Positions 28,888-39,059 of a DNA stretch of 64,000 nucleotides are shown one piece after another. Every line of letters begins with the position of its first letter. Within the stretch, counting starts at the first letter, position 1. The notes under the pieces are model-generated. The model saw nothing but the letters and a program-made list of their open reading frames with translations, did no database searches and was not told the origin of the DNA. Position numbers and translations under genes: made by a program. Origin of the DNA: Ancalomicrobiaceae bacterium S20 (lineage in GTDB: Bacteria > Pseudomonadota > Alphaproteobacteria > Rhizobiales > Ancalomicrobiaceae); NCBI GenBank assembly GCA_040269895.1, contig CP158568.1, positions 3,628,716 through 3,692,715 of the forward strand. The letters are read 5' to 3'.

Positions 28888-28912
28888 AACGGCGGGGACG
28901 GGATGTGGTTCC
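28888..28912 (-). promoter_or_regulatory. EcfG-type promoter of the exported glycine-zipper gene
   Basis: On the minus strand GGAAC (28912-28908), 16 bases, CGTT (28891-28888), an exact match, 36 bases before the start codon. Confidence 0.84.
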
Positions 28913-29080
28913 GCCAGTATTCGCCTCCAAAGATCCGAAATCCTGACAGATTGTTCAGATTTCCCTCGTCGTTCATCAAAGGACAGCGTCAACGATGCTT
29001 TGCGCGTCCAATGAAAAGACCCGCCAGCGGGTTCGCGGGCGGGGCTTTTCGGCGAGCGACAAAAATTGCGCGGTGGTCGT

Positions 29081-29245
29081 TCAAGCGCTCCGGAACACGG
29101 TCGCGGCGAGCGAGAGCACGAACAGCACCAGAAAGATGGTGAACAGGATCTTCGCGATGCCTGCCGAGGCGCTCGCAACGCCGCCGAAACCGAGAGCGCC
29201 GGCGATCAGCGCGATGACGAGGAATACGAGCGTCCAATAGAGCAT
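29081..29245 (-). CDS. DUF1328 family small membrane protein
   Basis: A 54-residue protein of two membrane helices ([20 protein letters not shown], then [16 protein letters not shown]) with the [14 protein letters not shown] linker typical of DUF1328 (YtjA-like). Small inner-membrane proteins of this family are frequently stress-induced; function unknown. GGAGGAGAG precedes the ATG at 29245; the frame is open to 29275 but without support. A near-consensus EcfG box lies 30 bases upstream. Confidence 0.9.
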   Translation of the reverse strand: MLYWTLVFLVIALIAGALGFGGVASASAGIAKILFTIFLVLFVLSLAATVFRSA

Positions 29246-29274
29246 GAAGGTCTCTCCTCCGTTGATGGAAGACA

Positions 29275-29299
29275 AACGTCGGCGCGGCCGTTTGGTTTC
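29275..29299 (-). promoter_or_regulatory. Probable EcfG-type promoter of the DUF1328 gene (one mismatch)
   Basis: On the minus strand GAAAC (29299-29295), 16 bases, CGTT (29278-29275): one mismatch in the -35 element, spacing exact. Confidence 0.55.
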
Positions 29300-29355
29300 G
29301 CGCCTTGAGCATCCGGCCGCTCATGATGGCCGTCGATTTTTTCCTCGACGGGAGT

Positions 29356-29380
29356 GGAACAAGCCGGCGCGATCGGCGTT
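29356..29380 (+). promoter_or_regulatory. EcfG-type promoter of the gene at 29451
   Basis: GGAAC (29356-29360), 16 bases, CGTT (29377-29380), exact match, 70 bases upstream of the ATG at 29451. Confidence 0.78.
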
Positions 29381-29450
29381 GCGAGACGATGCCGCCGGGT
29401 CAATCGGCCCGGCCGGTCATTCGTCCGAGAAAACCCGGGGAGAAGCCGAT

Positions 29451-29654
29451 ATGAAATCCAGGCGCGTTGAACCACGCCCGGACCAGGAAGAACTGCTTCG
29501 GGGGCTCATGAAGGACCTCGATCGGGTCGTCGGGGCACTACCGACCACCGACGAACGCCATTGCGACCCGATCCCCAGTCAAAGACCGGCCGGCTCCGTG
29601 CCCCGTACCCTCGGCGTCGGGTTCGGCCTGGGCCTGACCGGCACACGCCGCTGA
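29451..29654 (+). CDS. Small protein of unknown function, probably EcfG-dependent
   Basis: A 67-residue protein: a charged helical N-terminus (MKSRRVEPRPDQEELLRGLM, KDLDRVVGAL) and a Gly/Pro-containing C-terminus. No domain is recognised. GGGGAG eight bases before the ATG and an exact EcfG promoter upstream argue that it is real; the frame is also open to 29244, but that part overlaps the DUF1328 promoter region. Convergent with the gene ending at 29681. Confidence 0.55.
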   Translation: MKSRRVEPRPDQEELLRGLMKDLDRVVGALPTTDERHCDPIPSQRPAGSVPRTLGVGFGLGLTGTRR

Positions 29655-29680
29655 AACGCCGAGGCTCCGGTTCTGAAGCG

Positions 29681-30268
29681 TCAGTCGACCGCCGACCGGA
29701 GTTCGCCCATGGACATCGCCGCGTCCCGATGCGGCGAGGCGAGCAGGCGCACGACGGGACCCTGCGCGAGGTCGGAGAGCCAGAGGCCGCGCGCGGGCAC
29801 CGCGCCTTGGCTGCCATCATCGAAGGCGACCAGCACGCCGGCGAGTTCGCCCGCATCGCCGGCCGCCGCGTTGGCGACGCGACCGACGACCCGGCCGTCG
29901 GCGTCGAGCACCGGGGCGCCGACCAGGCGGTTGCCCGGCGCCGGGGCGGCATCGGGGGCGGGCGCCGTTGAGGACGGCATGCCGCCGCCGACCTTCTCGA
30001 CAATGGTGATGCAATCCGGCGCGCAGGCGACCGTCGCCCGGCTCCAAGCCGGTCGCGTCGGCTCGGACGGCGGCGTGGTGACGGCGGCGCGGACCGGAAG
30101 CCGATCGGATTTCGCTGCCGGGGCCGGCTCGTCGGCGGCGGGGCCGGGCTGTGAAACAACCCCGATCAGAGAGGTCGCGACGACGAGCGCGAGCGCGACG
30201 CCGACCGTCTTCCGAACGGCGGATCGGAGGCTCTGCGGCGGCCGCGCGTGGGCGAGCGGGTCGATCAT
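29681..30268 (-). CDS. Membrane-anchored protein with PRC-barrel-like domain, EcfG-dependent
   Basis: A 195-residue protein. One N-terminal membrane helix (VGVALALVVATSLIGVV) is followed by a Pro/Ala-rich linker and a C-terminal domain (NRLVGAPVLDADGRVVGRVA, then GVLVAFDDGSQGAVPARGLW) with the strand pattern of a PRC-barrel. Probably periplasmic, anchored in the inner membrane. AGGAGAG precedes the ATG. With the gene at 23973 it is the second PRC-type gene in this stress block. An exact EcfG promoter lies 34 bases upstream. Confidence 0.75.
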   Translation of the reverse strand: MIDPLAHARPPQSLRSAVRKTVGVALALVVATSLIGVVSQPGPAADEPAPAAKSDRLPVRAAVTTPPSEPTRPAWSRATVACAPDCITIVEKVGGGMPSSTAPAPDAAPAPGNRLVGAPVLDADGRVVGRVANAAAGDAGELAGVLVAFDDGSQGAVPARGLWLSDLAQGPVVRLLASPHRDAAMSMGELRSAVD

Positions 30269-30301
30269 GTCGCTCTCCTGTTCGACTTTCTCTGATCGGA
30301 G

Positions 30302-30326
30302 AACGCGCGGGATGCGCCGACGTTCC
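30302..30326 (-). promoter_or_regulatory. EcfG-type promoter of the gene at 29681-30268
   Basis: On the minus strand GGAAC (30326-30322), 16 bases, CGTT (30305-30302), an exact match, 34 bases before the start codon. Confidence 0.84.
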
Positions 30327-30405
30327 CCAACGCCAGTCGCGCGACGGAGCGAACGGGCACGGCTTCAGTCCGCACGCCGTTTTGAGCGGCGTTCATTTTC
30401 TATAT

Positions 30406-30418
30406 TGAACATTGTTCA
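30406..30418. repeat. Short inverted repeat in the promoter region of the Aas-type gene
   Basis: TGAAC-ATT-GTTCA, a perfect 5+5 inverted repeat in a locally AT-rich stretch, 115 bases upstream of the gene at 30533. It may be an operator, but no regulator gene is adjacent. Confidence 0.35.
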
Positions 30419-30532
30419 TTAAATCGCTATGGTCGCCTGCATCGGAGCTGACGAGACCGGCTCCGGCATTTCCCGTAGGCGAGACGGGCGAGCCGTGCGA
30501 GGCTCGCCCCGCAGACCAGACGAGGATCCAGG

Positions 30533-33500
30533 ATGTCCGCCTCCCTTTTGAAGACCCGCCGGTTCGCACCGTTGTTCTGGTGCCAGTTCTTCTCGGCGCT
30601 CAACGACAATTTCCTCAAGAACGCGCTCGTGTTCCTCATTCTGTTCCACGTGGTCGACGGCAATGCCGGCGCCCTGGTCACCTTCGCCGGCGCGGCGCTC
30701 GTCGCGCCGTTCTTCTTTCTCTCCGCGCTCGGCGGCCAACTGGCCGACCGCTACGACAAGGCGCTGATCGCGCGGCGGCTGAAGTTCGCCGAGATCTTCG
30801 TCGCCGGCGTCGCGGTCGCCGGCTTCTCGCTGCATTCGATCCCGATCCTGTTCACCGCGCTCGCCGGCTTCGGCGTCATCGCCGCGCTGTTCGGCCCGAT
30901 CAAATACGGCATCCTGCCGGACCATCTCGAACAGGGCGAGCTGCCGGCCGGCAACGCGCTGATCGAAAGCGCGACCTTCCTCGCCATCCTGCTCGGCACG
31001 ATCATCGGCGGCTTCGCGGCGGCCGGCGGCGGCGATCCGGCGGCGCTCTCGGGCATCATGGTGGTGTTCGCGCTGATCTGCTGGCTGACCGCACGCATGA
31101 TCCCGCGCACCGGCGAAGGCGCGCCGGGCCTCGAGATCGAGGCCAATATTCTCGCCTCGACCGTCCGCCTGCTCATCGACCTCAAGCGCGAGCCGAAGCT
31201 CTGGTGGCTCGGGCTCGCGGTCTCCTGGTTCTGGCTCATCGGCGCGGTGACGCTGTCGCTGCTCCCGACGCTGGTGAAGACGGTGATCGGCGGCTCGGAA
31301 GGTCTGGTGACCGCGTTCCTGGCGATCTTCTCGATTGCGATCGCCGTCGGCTCCGGCCTGGCGAGCTGGCTCTCGGCGCATCGCATCGTGCTGGTGCCGA
31401 CCGCCATCGCCGGCGTGCTGATGGGCATCTTCGCGCTCGACGTCGGGCTCGCGACGCGCTCGATCGAGCACGGCGCGGCCGCGGTCGGCTTCTTCGAATT
31501 CGTCGCCACCGGACCGGGCCTGCGGCTCTCGCTCGACCTCGCCGGCCTCGCCATCGCCGGCGGCCTCTATGTCGTGCCCGCCTTCGCGGCCTTGCAGGCC
31601 TGGGCCGGGCCGGAGCGCCGCGCGCGCGTGGTCGCCGCCACCAACGTGCTCAACGCCGCCTTCATGACCCTCGGCGCGCTCGGCATGGGCGCCGCGCAGG
31701 CCAAGGGCCTCACGGTCGCCGGCGCCTTCATCACGCTCGGCATCGCCGGCCTCGCGGTCGGGCTCTTCATCTTCAAGACGCTGCCGACCCATCCGATGCG
31801 CGACTTCATCGCGCTCCTCTACCGCGTGCTATTCCGCGTCGAAGTCACCGGTCAGGAACATCTCGCCCATCTCGACGGCCGCACCGTGATCGCGCTCAAT
31901 CATGCGAGCTTTCTCGATGCCGGGCTCGCCCTGTCGCTGATGGAGCGCGAACCGGTGTTCGCGATCGACAGCGTCATCGCGACCCGCTGGTGGGTCAAAC
32001 CGTTCCTGCGCATCGCCCGCGCCCTGCCGCTCGATCCGACGCGACCGATGGCGACGCGCACGCTGATCCGCGCCGTCGAGGCCGGTGATCCGCTGGTGAT
32101 CTTCCCCGAAGGCCGCATCACGGTCACCGGCGCGCTGATGAAGGTCTATGACGGCGCCGGCCTGATCGCCGACAAGGCGAACGCCGTCGTCGTGCCGATC
32201 CGCATCGAAGGACTCGAGCGCACGCCGTTCAGCCACCTCAAGACGGAGCAGACGCGCAGGGCCTGGTTCCCGAAGGTGCGCGTCACGATCCTGCCGCCGA
32301 CCCGGCTCGACGTCGATCCGACGCTCAAGGGCCGCAAGCGCCGACAGGCGGCGGGTACGGCGCTCTATGGCGTCATGTCGGATCTGGTGTTCGAGACGAC
32401 GCGGATCGACCGCACCGTGTTCGCGTCGGTGGTCGAGGCGGCCGAGATCCACGGGCTCGACCGCGTCGCCGTCGAGGATCCGCTGACCGGTGCCCTCACC
32501 TATCGCCGCCTGCTCGCCGGCGCGCGGGTACTCGGCCGCAAGCTGTCGCACGGCACCGAGCCGGGCGAGGCGGTCGCCGTGATGCTGCCGAACGCCAATG
32601 CGGCCGCGGCGACCATCCTCGGCCTGATGTCGGCCGGTCGCGTCCCGGCCATGATCAACTTCACCGCCGGGCCGACCAACATCGCCAGCGCCTGCCGGAC
32701 CGTGCGCGCGAAGACCTTCGTCACCTCGCGCGCCTTCGTCGAGAAGGGTCGGCTGCAGGCGCTGATCGAGGGGCTGCCGCAGGATCTCCGCATCGTCTGG
32801 CTCGAGGACGTGCGCGCGACCGTCGGCTTCAAGGACCGACTCGACGGCCTCGTGTTCGGCCGGCGCGCGCTCGTGCGCCGCTCGCCCGACGATCCGGCGG
32901 TGATCCTGTTCACCTCCGGCTCCGAGGGGGCGCCCAAGGGCGTCGTGCTGTCGTCGAAGAACATGCTCGCCAACTGCGCGCAAGCCGCGGCCCGCATCGA
33001 TTTCGGCCGCGCCGACAAGCTCTTCAACGTGCTGCCGGTGTTCCACTCCTTCGGGCTGACGGGCGGCCTCATATTGCCGCTCGTCTCCGGCGTGCCGATC
33101 TATCTCTATCCCTCGCCGCTGCACTACCGGATCGTCCCGGAGCTGGTCTACCAGGTCAACGCGACGATCCTGTTCGGCACCGACACTTTCTTAGCCGGCT
33201 ACGCGCGATCGGGGCACCCTTACGATTTCCGCTCGATCCGCTACGCGATCGCCGGCGCCGAACCGGTCAAGACGACGACCCGGCAGGTCTGGATGGAGAA
33301 GTTCGGCATCCGGATCCTGGAGGGTTACGGCGTGACCGAGCTGTCGCCGGTCGTGGCGCTCAATACGCCGATGTACAACCGTTTCGGCACGGTCGGCCGG
33401 CTGCTGCCGGGCCTGACGGCGCGGCTCGAGCCGGTGGCCGGCGTCGAGGCCGGCGGCCGGCTGTGGCTCAAGGGGCCGAACGTGATGCTCGGCTACATGA

Positions 33501-33934
33501 AGGCCGACAATCCCGGCGTGATCGAGCCACCGGCCGAAGGCTGGCACGACACCGGCGACATCGTCTCGATCGATGCGGAGGGCTTCGTCGCCATCAAGGG
33601 TCGCGCCAAGCGCTTCGCCAAGGTCGGCGGCGAGATGGTGAGTCTCGCGGCGGTCGAGGCGCTGGCCGGCGACCTGTGGCCGGAAGCGGCGACCGCCGTC
33701 GCCACCGAGCCGGACCCGCGCAAGGGCGAAAGGCTGATCATGCTGACGACAAAGGCCGGCGCCGACCGCGCCAGCTTCCAGGCCTACGCCAAGGCGCGCG
33801 GCGCCTCCGACCTGATGGTCCCGGCCGAGGTCGCCGTGGTCGACAAGCTGCCGGTGCTCGGCTCCGGCAAGATCGACCACCTCGCGGTGGCGCAGTTGGT
33901 GCGGGAGCGCGCGGCCGCGCAGGCCGCGCAATAG
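30533..33934 (+). CDS. aas: Three-domain MFS / acyltransferase / acyl-ACP synthetase (Aas-type)
   Basis: An 1,133-residue fusion. Residues about 1-415 form a 12-helix MFS transporter like LplT (lysophospholipid flippase; FSALNDNFLKNALVF). Residues about 430-620 are a PlsC-type acyltransferase with NHASFLD (about 455-461) and FPEGRIT. The rest is an AMP-forming acyl-ACP/CoA synthetase with the P-loop LFTSGSEGAPKGVVLS (about 791-806) and EGYGVTELSP. The combination fits uptake and re-acylation of lysophospholipids at the inner membrane; in E. coli the functions are split between LplT and Aas. GAGGATCCAGG precedes the ATG. No partner genes are adjacent. Confidence 0.93.
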   Translation: MSASLLKTRRFAPLFWCQFFSALNDNFLKNALVFLILFHVVDGNAGALVTFAGAALVAPFFFLSALGGQLADRYDKALIARRLKFAEIFVAGVAVAGFSLHSIPILFTALAGFGVIAALFGPIKYGILPDHLEQGELPAGNALIESATFLAILLGTIIGGFAAAGGGDPAALSGIMVVFALICWLTARMIPRTGEGAPGLEIEANILASTVRLLIDLKREPKLWWLGLAVSWFWLIGAVTLSLLPTLVKTVIGGSEGLVTAFLAIFSIAIAVGSGLASWLSAHRIVLVPTAIAGVLMGIFALDVGLATRSIEHGAAAVGFFEFVATGPGLRLSLDLAGLAIAGGLYVVPAFAALQAWAGPERRARVVAATNVLNAAFMTLGALGMGAAQAKGLTVAGAFITLGIAGLAVGLFIFKTLPTHPMRDFIALLYRVLFRVEVTGQEHLAHLDGRTVIALNHASFLDAGLALSLMEREPVFAIDSVIATRWWVKPFLRIARALPLDPTRPMATRTLIRAVEAGDPLVIFPEGRITVTGALMKVYDGAGLIADKANAVVVPIRIEGLERTPFSHLKTEQTRRAWFPKVRVTILPPTRLDVDPTLKGRKRRQAAGTALYGVMSDLVFETTRIDRTVFASVVEAAEIHGLDRVAVEDPLTGALTYRRLLAGARVLGRKLSHGTEPGEAVAVMLPNANAAAATILGLMSAGRVPAMINFTAGPTNIASACRTVRAKTFVTSRAFVEKGRLQALIEGLPQDLRIVWLEDVRATVGFKDRLDGLVFGRRALVRRSPDDPAVILFTSGSEGAPKGVVLSSKNMLANCAQAAARIDFGRADKLFNVLPVFHSFGLTGGLILPLVSGVPIYLYPSPLHYRIVPELVYQVNATILFGTDTFLAGYARSGHPYDFRSIRYAIAGAEPVKTTTRQVWMEKFGIRILEGYGVTELSPVVALNTPMYNRFGTVGRLLPGLTARLEPVAGVEAGGRLWLKGPNVMLGYMKADNPGVIEPPAEGWHDTGDIVSIDAEGFVAIKGRAKRFAKVGGEMVSLAAVEALAGDLWPEAATAVATEPDPRKGERLIMLTTKAGADRASFQAYAKARGASDLMVPAEVAVVDKLPVLGSGKIDHLAVAQLVRERAAAQAAQ

Positions 33935-33951
33935 TCCTGCCATCGGCCGGA

Positions 33952-33973
33952 CCGGGGGACGAGAGCCCCCCGG
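33952..33973. terminator. Hairpin between the convergent Aas-type and DUF4337 genes
   Basis: A 7-bp G/C stem (33952-33958 CCGGGGG-type arm with 33967-33973) with an 8-base loop, without a T run on either side. It sits between the two stop codons and may stop transcription from both directions. Confidence 0.4.
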
Positions 33974-33989
33974 CTCGTCCGAGCGAACC

Positions 33990-34556
33990 TCAATGCGCGT
34001 AGGCGCTGCCGGCCACCGCCGAGCCGACCAGGCCGAGCAGGATCGAGGCATACCAGGGCCAGCGCTTGCCGCCCGAGATGATCGAGATGGTCGCCACCGC
34101 GATCGAGACATGCAGCATGGTGACCGCGATGGTCAGGATGTGATGGCGGTGCTCGAAGGTTTCGCTCTCGTGCAGCCGCGCCTCCGCCTCGTGCTCGAGG
34201 CGACGCGCCTCCTTCATGATCTCGTTGCTCTCGTCCTCGTTCTTCTTGGCCTGGCGGAGGAAGTCGTCCTTCTTCGGACCATCACCGGCACCGGCGATCT
34301 CGTACATGTTCTTCTTGATGCTCTTGGCCTGGAAGAACGCCCACTGGTCGGTCGCCTTGTTCTGGAACAGCACCGCCTCGTTCTTGGCCGAAATCGCCTT
34401 GCCGCTCGACAGGGTCTCCAGGCTGCCGACGGTCGCGGCGACCACGGCGAGGACAGCGATCGTCAACGAGACATAGGCAGTCAGCCGATCGCCATGGGCG
34501 GCGGCGTGCTTGGCATGTTCGGCATGTTCAAAATGTTCGGTCGGCAATTCGGCCAT
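33990..34556 (-). CDS. DUF4337 family membrane protein
   Basis: A 188-residue protein. A His-rich N-terminus (HFEHAEHAKHAAAHGDR) is followed by one membrane helix (about residues 25-45), a long charged helical segment with coiled-coil character (KKNEDESNEIMKEARRLEHE) and two C-terminal membrane helices (ILTIAVTMLHVSIAVATISI and a final one). This layout matches DUF4337. GGGAGGG precedes the ATG at 34556. Function unknown. No EcfG box was found upstream. Confidence 0.85.
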   Translation of the reverse strand: MAELPTEHFEHAEHAKHAAAHGDRLTAYVSLTIAVLAVVAATVGSLETLSSGKAISAKNEAVLFQNKATDQWAFFQAKSIKKNMYEIAGAGDGPKKDDFLRQAKKNEDESNEIMKEARRLEHEAEARLHESETFEHRHHILTIAVTMLHVSIAVATISIISGGKRWPWYASILLGLVGSAVAGSAYAH

Positions 34557-34654
34557 GGAGCCCTCCCGTAAAGTCATCGACCTGCGTAACGGGGAGCGAG
34601 ACCGACCGCAAGACAGGCTGCGCCCGAGAGAAGGCAGGCGGCCGTGGTCGCGAC

Positions 34655-34690
34655 AAAAAACGGGCGCGCCCTCCGCGGAGGACGCGCCCG
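34655..34690 (-). terminator. Intrinsic terminator after wrbA
   Basis: A long GC-rich hairpin (outer stem 34661-34668 with 34683-34690, inner palindrome 34670-34681) followed on the minus strand by six T residues. It lies 32 bases past the wrbA stop. Confidence 0.88.
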
Positions 34691-34721
34691 AAAGTCGGTA
34701 CCAGAGGAGATCGTGCGGGGC

Positions 34722-35321
34722 TCAGCCCTTGAGCTTCGCCGCGATCGAGGCGACGTGCTTGCCCTGGAAGCGGGCGGCATCGAGCTCGACCGCGCTCGGC
34801 TGACGCGAGCCGTCGCCGTCGGTGATGGTGGTGGCGCCATAGGGCGAGCCGCCCTTGACTTCGTCAACGCCCATCTGGCCCTGGAAGGCGTAGGGCAGGC
34901 CGACGACGACCATGCCGTGATGCAGCAGGGTCGGGATCAGGCCGAGGATGGTCGATTCCTGACCGCCGTGCTGCGTCGCCGACGACGTGAAGATCGAGCC
35001 GACCTTGCCGACCAGCGCGCCGGAGAACCAAAGGCCGCCGGTCTGGTCGATGAAGTTGCGCATCTGCGAGGCGACCGAGCCGAAGCGGGTGCCGGCGCCG
35101 AAGATGATCGCGTCATACTGCGGCAGCTCCTCGACGGTCGCGATCGGCGCTGCCTGGTCGAGCTTGAAATGCGACGCCTTGGCGACCGCCTCCGGAACCA
35201 GTTCCGGCACGCGCTTCACGACCGCCTCGGCGCCGGCCGAGCGCACGCCCTCGGCCACGGCATAGGCCATGGTCTCGATGTGGCCGTAGGACGAGTAATA
35301 GAGAACGAGAACCTTGGTCAT
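34722..35321 (-). CDS. wrbA: NAD(P)H:quinone oxidoreductase WrbA
   Basis: A flavodoxin-like FMN enzyme that reduces quinones by two electrons, protecting against redox cycling. The 199-residue length is standard. The phosphate-binding loop is [12 protein letters not shown] at the N-terminus; further family segments are [31 protein letters not shown] and [16 protein letters not shown] precedes the ATG at 35321. It is monocistronic: a terminator follows, and the nearest gene upstream on this strand ends 320 bases away. Confidence 0.95.
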   Translation of the reverse strand: MTKVLVLYYSSYGHIETMAYAVAEGVRSAGAEAVVKRVPELVPEAVAKASHFKLDQAAPIATVEELPQYDAIIFGAGTRFGSVASQMRNFIDQTGGLWFSGALVGKVGSIFTSSATQHGGQESTILGLIPTLLHHGMVVVGLPYAFQGQMGVDEVKGGSPYGATTITDGDGSRQPSAVELDAARFQGKHVASIAAKLKG

Positions 35322-35640
35322 GGAAACCTCCTGGTGGGCCTCGTGCGAAGCCTTGGGCGGGGAGCCTCGGGGGGAACCCGAGGCGGAATGTCTTGGGCGC
35401 GGACCGGGCGAGGGCGTTCGGTGCCTCGCCCGATCCGCGCACTTCGCCCTTGAGCTAAAGCCGAACCGGCGTCTGCGATAGGACCGGCACGGCGAATAGA
35501 GTGTTCGCTCATCTCGAACGACGGACGACAAAATGCGAGCTTCCGCAAGGAAATGGCCCCGGATCGGTCCGATCCGGGGCCATCGCATGTATCGTCCAAG
35601 GTCATTGCGTTTGGACCGACTCGCCCCGGTCCTGCCCGGG
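35322..35640 (-). other. Intergenic region between the second RND pump and wrbA
   Basis: No gene is seen. It holds a 15-bp near-perfect inverted repeat (35553-35567 with 35569-35583), followed on the minus strand by TTTCCTT, which is a plausible terminator for the RND gene ending at 35641. A second hairpin (35364-35371 with 35377-35384) lies in the wrbA leader. No EcfG box was found. Confidence 0.55.
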
Positions 35641-38600
35641 TCAACCGGCCGGGTTCGGAACCGGGTCCCCACCCGCCGGAGCGCCGCCACCCTCCGGCCG
35701 ATGCCGCGCATCGCCGCCGCCGGCGTGGCCCTCGGGGCCGTGACCGTCGTCACCGTGCTTGGCGTGCCAGTGCTTGCGGCGCATGCGCATGACGACGGCG
35801 CGGATGGCGACGTAGAACACCGGCGTCAGGAACAGGCCGAAGAAGGTGACGCCGAACATGCCGAACGACACCGCCGTACCGAGCGCCTGACGCATCTCCG
35901 CGCCCGGGCCGACCGCGATCGCCAGCGGCACGACGCCGAGGATGAAGGCGAAGGCCGTCATCAGGATCGGGCGCAAGCGCAGGCGGCAGGCTTCCACCAC
36001 GGCGGCGACCGGGCCACGGCGGTCCTGAACCTCGAACTGGTTGGCGAACTCGACGATCAGGATCGCGTTCTTGGCTGCGAGGCCGACCAGCACCACGAGA
36101 CCGATCTGGGTCAGCACATTGTTGTCCATGCCGCGGAACATCACACCCACGAGCGCGCTGCCGACCGACATGGGCACGATGAGAACGATCGCCAGCGGCA
36201 GAGCCCAGCTTTCGTACTGCGCCGCCAGGAGCAGGAACACGAACACCACCGCGAGCGCGAAGATGTAGGCGGCCGAGTTGCCGGCGAGCCGTTCCTGGTA
36301 GGCGATCTCGGTCCACTCGTAGCCGGTACCCGGCGGCAGGACCTTCTGGGCGATCTCCTCCATTGCCTTCAGGCCCTCGCTCGACGAGACGCCGGGCGCC
36401 GAATTCCCCTGCAGCGGCACCGAGGTGTACATGTTGTAGCGCTGCACGATGCCAGGACCCGAGACGTCCTTGATCGAGACCATGGTGCCGAGCGGCACCA
36501 GCGCACCGCGCGCCGAGCGGACCTTGAGCTGGAGGATGTCCTCCTTGGTCTGGCGGAAGCGGGCGTCCGCCTGGGCGCGCACCTGGTAGACGCGGCCGAA
36601 GGCGTTGAAGTCGTTGATGTAGGCCGTGCCGAGATTGTTCTGCAACGCCTCGAAGATGGCGTTGATCGGCACGTTCAGCATCTGCGCCTTGGTGCGATCG
36701 ACCTCGAGGTAGATCTGCGGCGTCGTGGCGGTGAAGGTGGTGAACACGCCGGTCAGGCGCGGGTCCTTCGCCGCCATGCCCATCATCTGATAGGTCAGGC
36801 CGAGGATGCCGCGCGGGTCGGCGCCCTCGCGGTTCTGGATCTGGATCTTGAAGCCGCCCTGGTTGCCGAGGCCGCGCACCGGCGGCGGCGGCACAGCCAC
36901 GGTGAAGGCCTCCTGGATCGGCGCCAGCGTCTTCATGATGTCGGCGACGATCACCTGCGCCGTGCGGCCGCGCGGCAGGCGCTCGTCGAACGACTTGAAC
37001 GGCACGAACAGCACGGCGCCGTTCGAGGCCGGCGTGAAGGTCGCGGCGTTGAGGCCGGCGACCTCGACGGTCGCCAGCACGCCCTCGACATTGCGCACGC
37101 GCTCGCCGGCCCGGAGGATCACCTCCTGCGTGCGGCCGAGCGAGGCGCCGTCGGGCAACTGCACGACCACGATCGCATAGCCCTGGTCCTGGGCCGGAAT
37201 GAAGCCGGTCGGCAGGATCTTGGCGATATAGCCGGTACCGAACAGCAGGCCGCCGTAGACGAGCAGCATCAGGAACCGATGGTGCACCACGAAGGCGACG
37301 ACGCGCGCGTAGCCGTTCGCCGACTTGTCGAAGCCGTTGTTGAACTTCGAAGCCGCCCAGCGCCCGAGCCGCGTCAGCGGATTGCGCGTCGGCTTGTTGT
37401 GCTCCTCGTGCGGCTTCAGCAGGATCGCGGCCATGGCCGGCGACAGGGTCAGCGAGTTGATCGCCGAGATGATCGTCGAGACCGCGATGGTCACGGCGAA
37501 CTGGCGATAGAACTGGCCGGTGATGCCGGGGATGAAGGCGGTCGGGATGAACACCGCCGACAGCACGAGCGCGATGGCGACGACGGCGGTGCCGACCTCG
37601 TCCATGGTCTCATGTGCGGCATCGCGCGGCTTCATGCCGAGCGCGATGTTGCGCTCGACGTTCTCGACCACGACGATCGCGTCGTCGACGACGATGCCGA
37701 TCGCCAGCACGAGGCCGAACAGCGTCAGGTTGTTGAGCGAGAAGCCGAGTGCGGCGAGCGCGGCGAAGGTGCCGATCAGCGAGACCGGGATCGCCAGGAT
37801 CGGGATGATCGCGGTGCGCCAGGACTGCAGGAACACCAGGACGACGATCACGACCAGGAACACCGCCTCGCCGAGGGTCTTGTAGACCTCGTCGACCGAC
37901 GCCTGGATATATTCGGTCGGGTTGAACGGAATCGAATAGGTGATGCCCGCCGGGAAGCTCTTGGCGAGCTCCTCCATCTTGGCCTTGATCTGGTTGGCGC
38001 TGGCCAGCGCGTTGGTGCCCGGACGCTGGAAGATGCCGAGCGCGACCGAGGGCTTCCCGTTCAGCGACGAGGCGTTGGTGTAGTCCTGCGCGGCGATCTC
38101 GATGCGCGCGACGTCCTTCAGCCGGATCACGCGGCCGTCGGCGGTCGAGCGGACGATGATGTCGCGGAACTGGTTGGCGTCCTCGAAGCGGCCCTGCGTC
38201 TTGACCACGAACTGGAAGGCGGTGTCGGCCGGCGACGGCTGGCTGCCGAGCGCGCCGCCCGAGACCTGCACGTTCTGCCCGCGCACAGCGTCGAGCACGT
38301 CGCCCGAGGTCAGCGAATAGGCCGACAGCTTGTCCGGATCGAGCCAGACGCGCAGCGCATAGAGGCGTTCGCCGAAGATCGTGACGTCGCCGACGCCGTC
38401 GAGGCGCAGGAGCACGTCGCGGACGTTGTTGCGCGCGTAGTTCGAGACGTAGAGCGGATCGTAGGAGCCGTCCGGCGAGTACATCACCGCGACCATCATG
38501 ATGTCGGGCGACGACTTGGCCGTGGTCACGCCGAGCGACTGGACCGTCGCCGGCAGGCGCGGCTGCGCGATGGCGACGCGGTTCTGCACCAGAACCTGCG

Positions 38601-38913
38601 CCTTGTTGAGGTCGGTGCCGAGCTTGAAAGTGATCGTCAGCTGCATCGACCCGTCGTTCGACGAGTAGGAGGACATGTAGAGCATGTCCTCGACGCCGTT
38701 GATCTGTTCCTCGAGCGGCGCGGCGACCGTCGCCGCGACCGTCTCGGAATCGGCGCCCGGATAGGTCGCGCGGACGACGATGGTCGGCGGCGCGATCTCG
38801 GGATACTGGGCGACCGGCAGTGCCAGATAGGCGATCGAGCCGATCAGCACCATCAGGATGGAAACCACCGAGGCGAAGATCGGCCGATCGACGAAGAAGT
38901 GGGCGAACCGCAT
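35641..38913 (-). CDS. RND family multidrug efflux pump, AcrB-type
   Basis: A 1,090-residue HAE1-type transporter. The N-terminus ([20 protein letters not shown]) and the periplasmic porter-domain segments ([26 protein letters not shown]-like [12 protein letters not shown]) are close to AcrB/MexB. Proton relay aspartates lie in [15 protein letters not shown]. The C-terminal cytoplasmic tail is extended and rich in His, Gly and Pro. The adaptor gene lies 146 bases upstream on the same strand. No outer-membrane factor (TolC/OprM) gene is nearby, so the channel must be encoded elsewhere. Confidence 0.95.
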   Translation of the reverse strand: MRFAHFFVDRPIFASVVSILMVLIGSIAYLALPVAQYPEIAPPTIVVRATYPGADSETVAATVAAPLEEQINGVEDMLYMSSYSSNDGSMQLTITFKLGTDLNKAQVLVQNRVAIAQPRLPATVQSLGVTTAKSSPDIMMVAVMYSPDGSYDPLYVSNYARNNVRDVLLRLDGVGDVTIFGERLYALRVWLDPDKLSAYSLTSGDVLDAVRGQNVQVSGGALGSQPSPADTAFQFVVKTQGRFEDANQFRDIIVRSTADGRVIRLKDVARIEIAAQDYTNASSLNGKPSVALGIFQRPGTNALASANQIKAKMEELAKSFPAGITYSIPFNPTEYIQASVDEVYKTLGEAVFLVVIVVLVFLQSWRTAIIPILAIPVSLIGTFAALAALGFSLNNLTLFGLVLAIGIVVDDAIVVVENVERNIALGMKPRDAAHETMDEVGTAVVAIALVLSAVFIPTAFIPGITGQFYRQFAVTIAVSTIISAINSLTLSPAMAAILLKPHEEHNKPTRNPLTRLGRWAASKFNNGFDKSANGYARVVAFVVHHRFLMLLVYGGLLFGTGYIAKILPTGFIPAQDQGYAIVVVQLPDGASLGRTQEVILRAGERVRNVEGVLATVEVAGLNAATFTPASNGAVLFVPFKSFDERLPRGRTAQVIVADIMKTLAPIQEAFTVAVPPPPVRGLGNQGGFKIQIQNREGADPRGILGLTYQMMGMAAKDPRLTGVFTTFTATTPQIYLEVDRTKAQMLNVPINAIFEALQNNLGTAYINDFNAFGRVYQVRAQADARFRQTKEDILQLKVRSARGALVPLGTMVSIKDVSGPGIVQRYNMYTSVPLQGNSAPGVSSSEGLKAMEEIAQKVLPPGTGYEWTEIAYQERLAGNSAAYIFALAVVFVFLLLAAQYESWALPLAIVLIVPMSVGSALVGVMFRGMDNNVLTQIGLVVLVGLAAKNAILIVEFANQFEVQDRRGPVAAVVEACRLRLRPILMTAFAFILGVVPLAIAVGPGAEMRQALGTAVSFGMFGVTFFGLFLTPVFYVAIRAVVMRMRRKHWHAKHGDDGHGPEGHAGGGDARHRPEGGGAPAGGDPVPNPAG

Positions 38914-39059
38914 GGGGCAGATCTCCGCGTGCGCGGGCTCATGACTGGAGCGGAGCGGCGATCCCGGATGAATCGTCGCTCTGAACTGTGCGGCGCGCGC
39001 CTTGCACGCGCTGCCGGATCACGGTGAAGCGATCGCCGCGCGGCGATCGCCTCGAGGGA

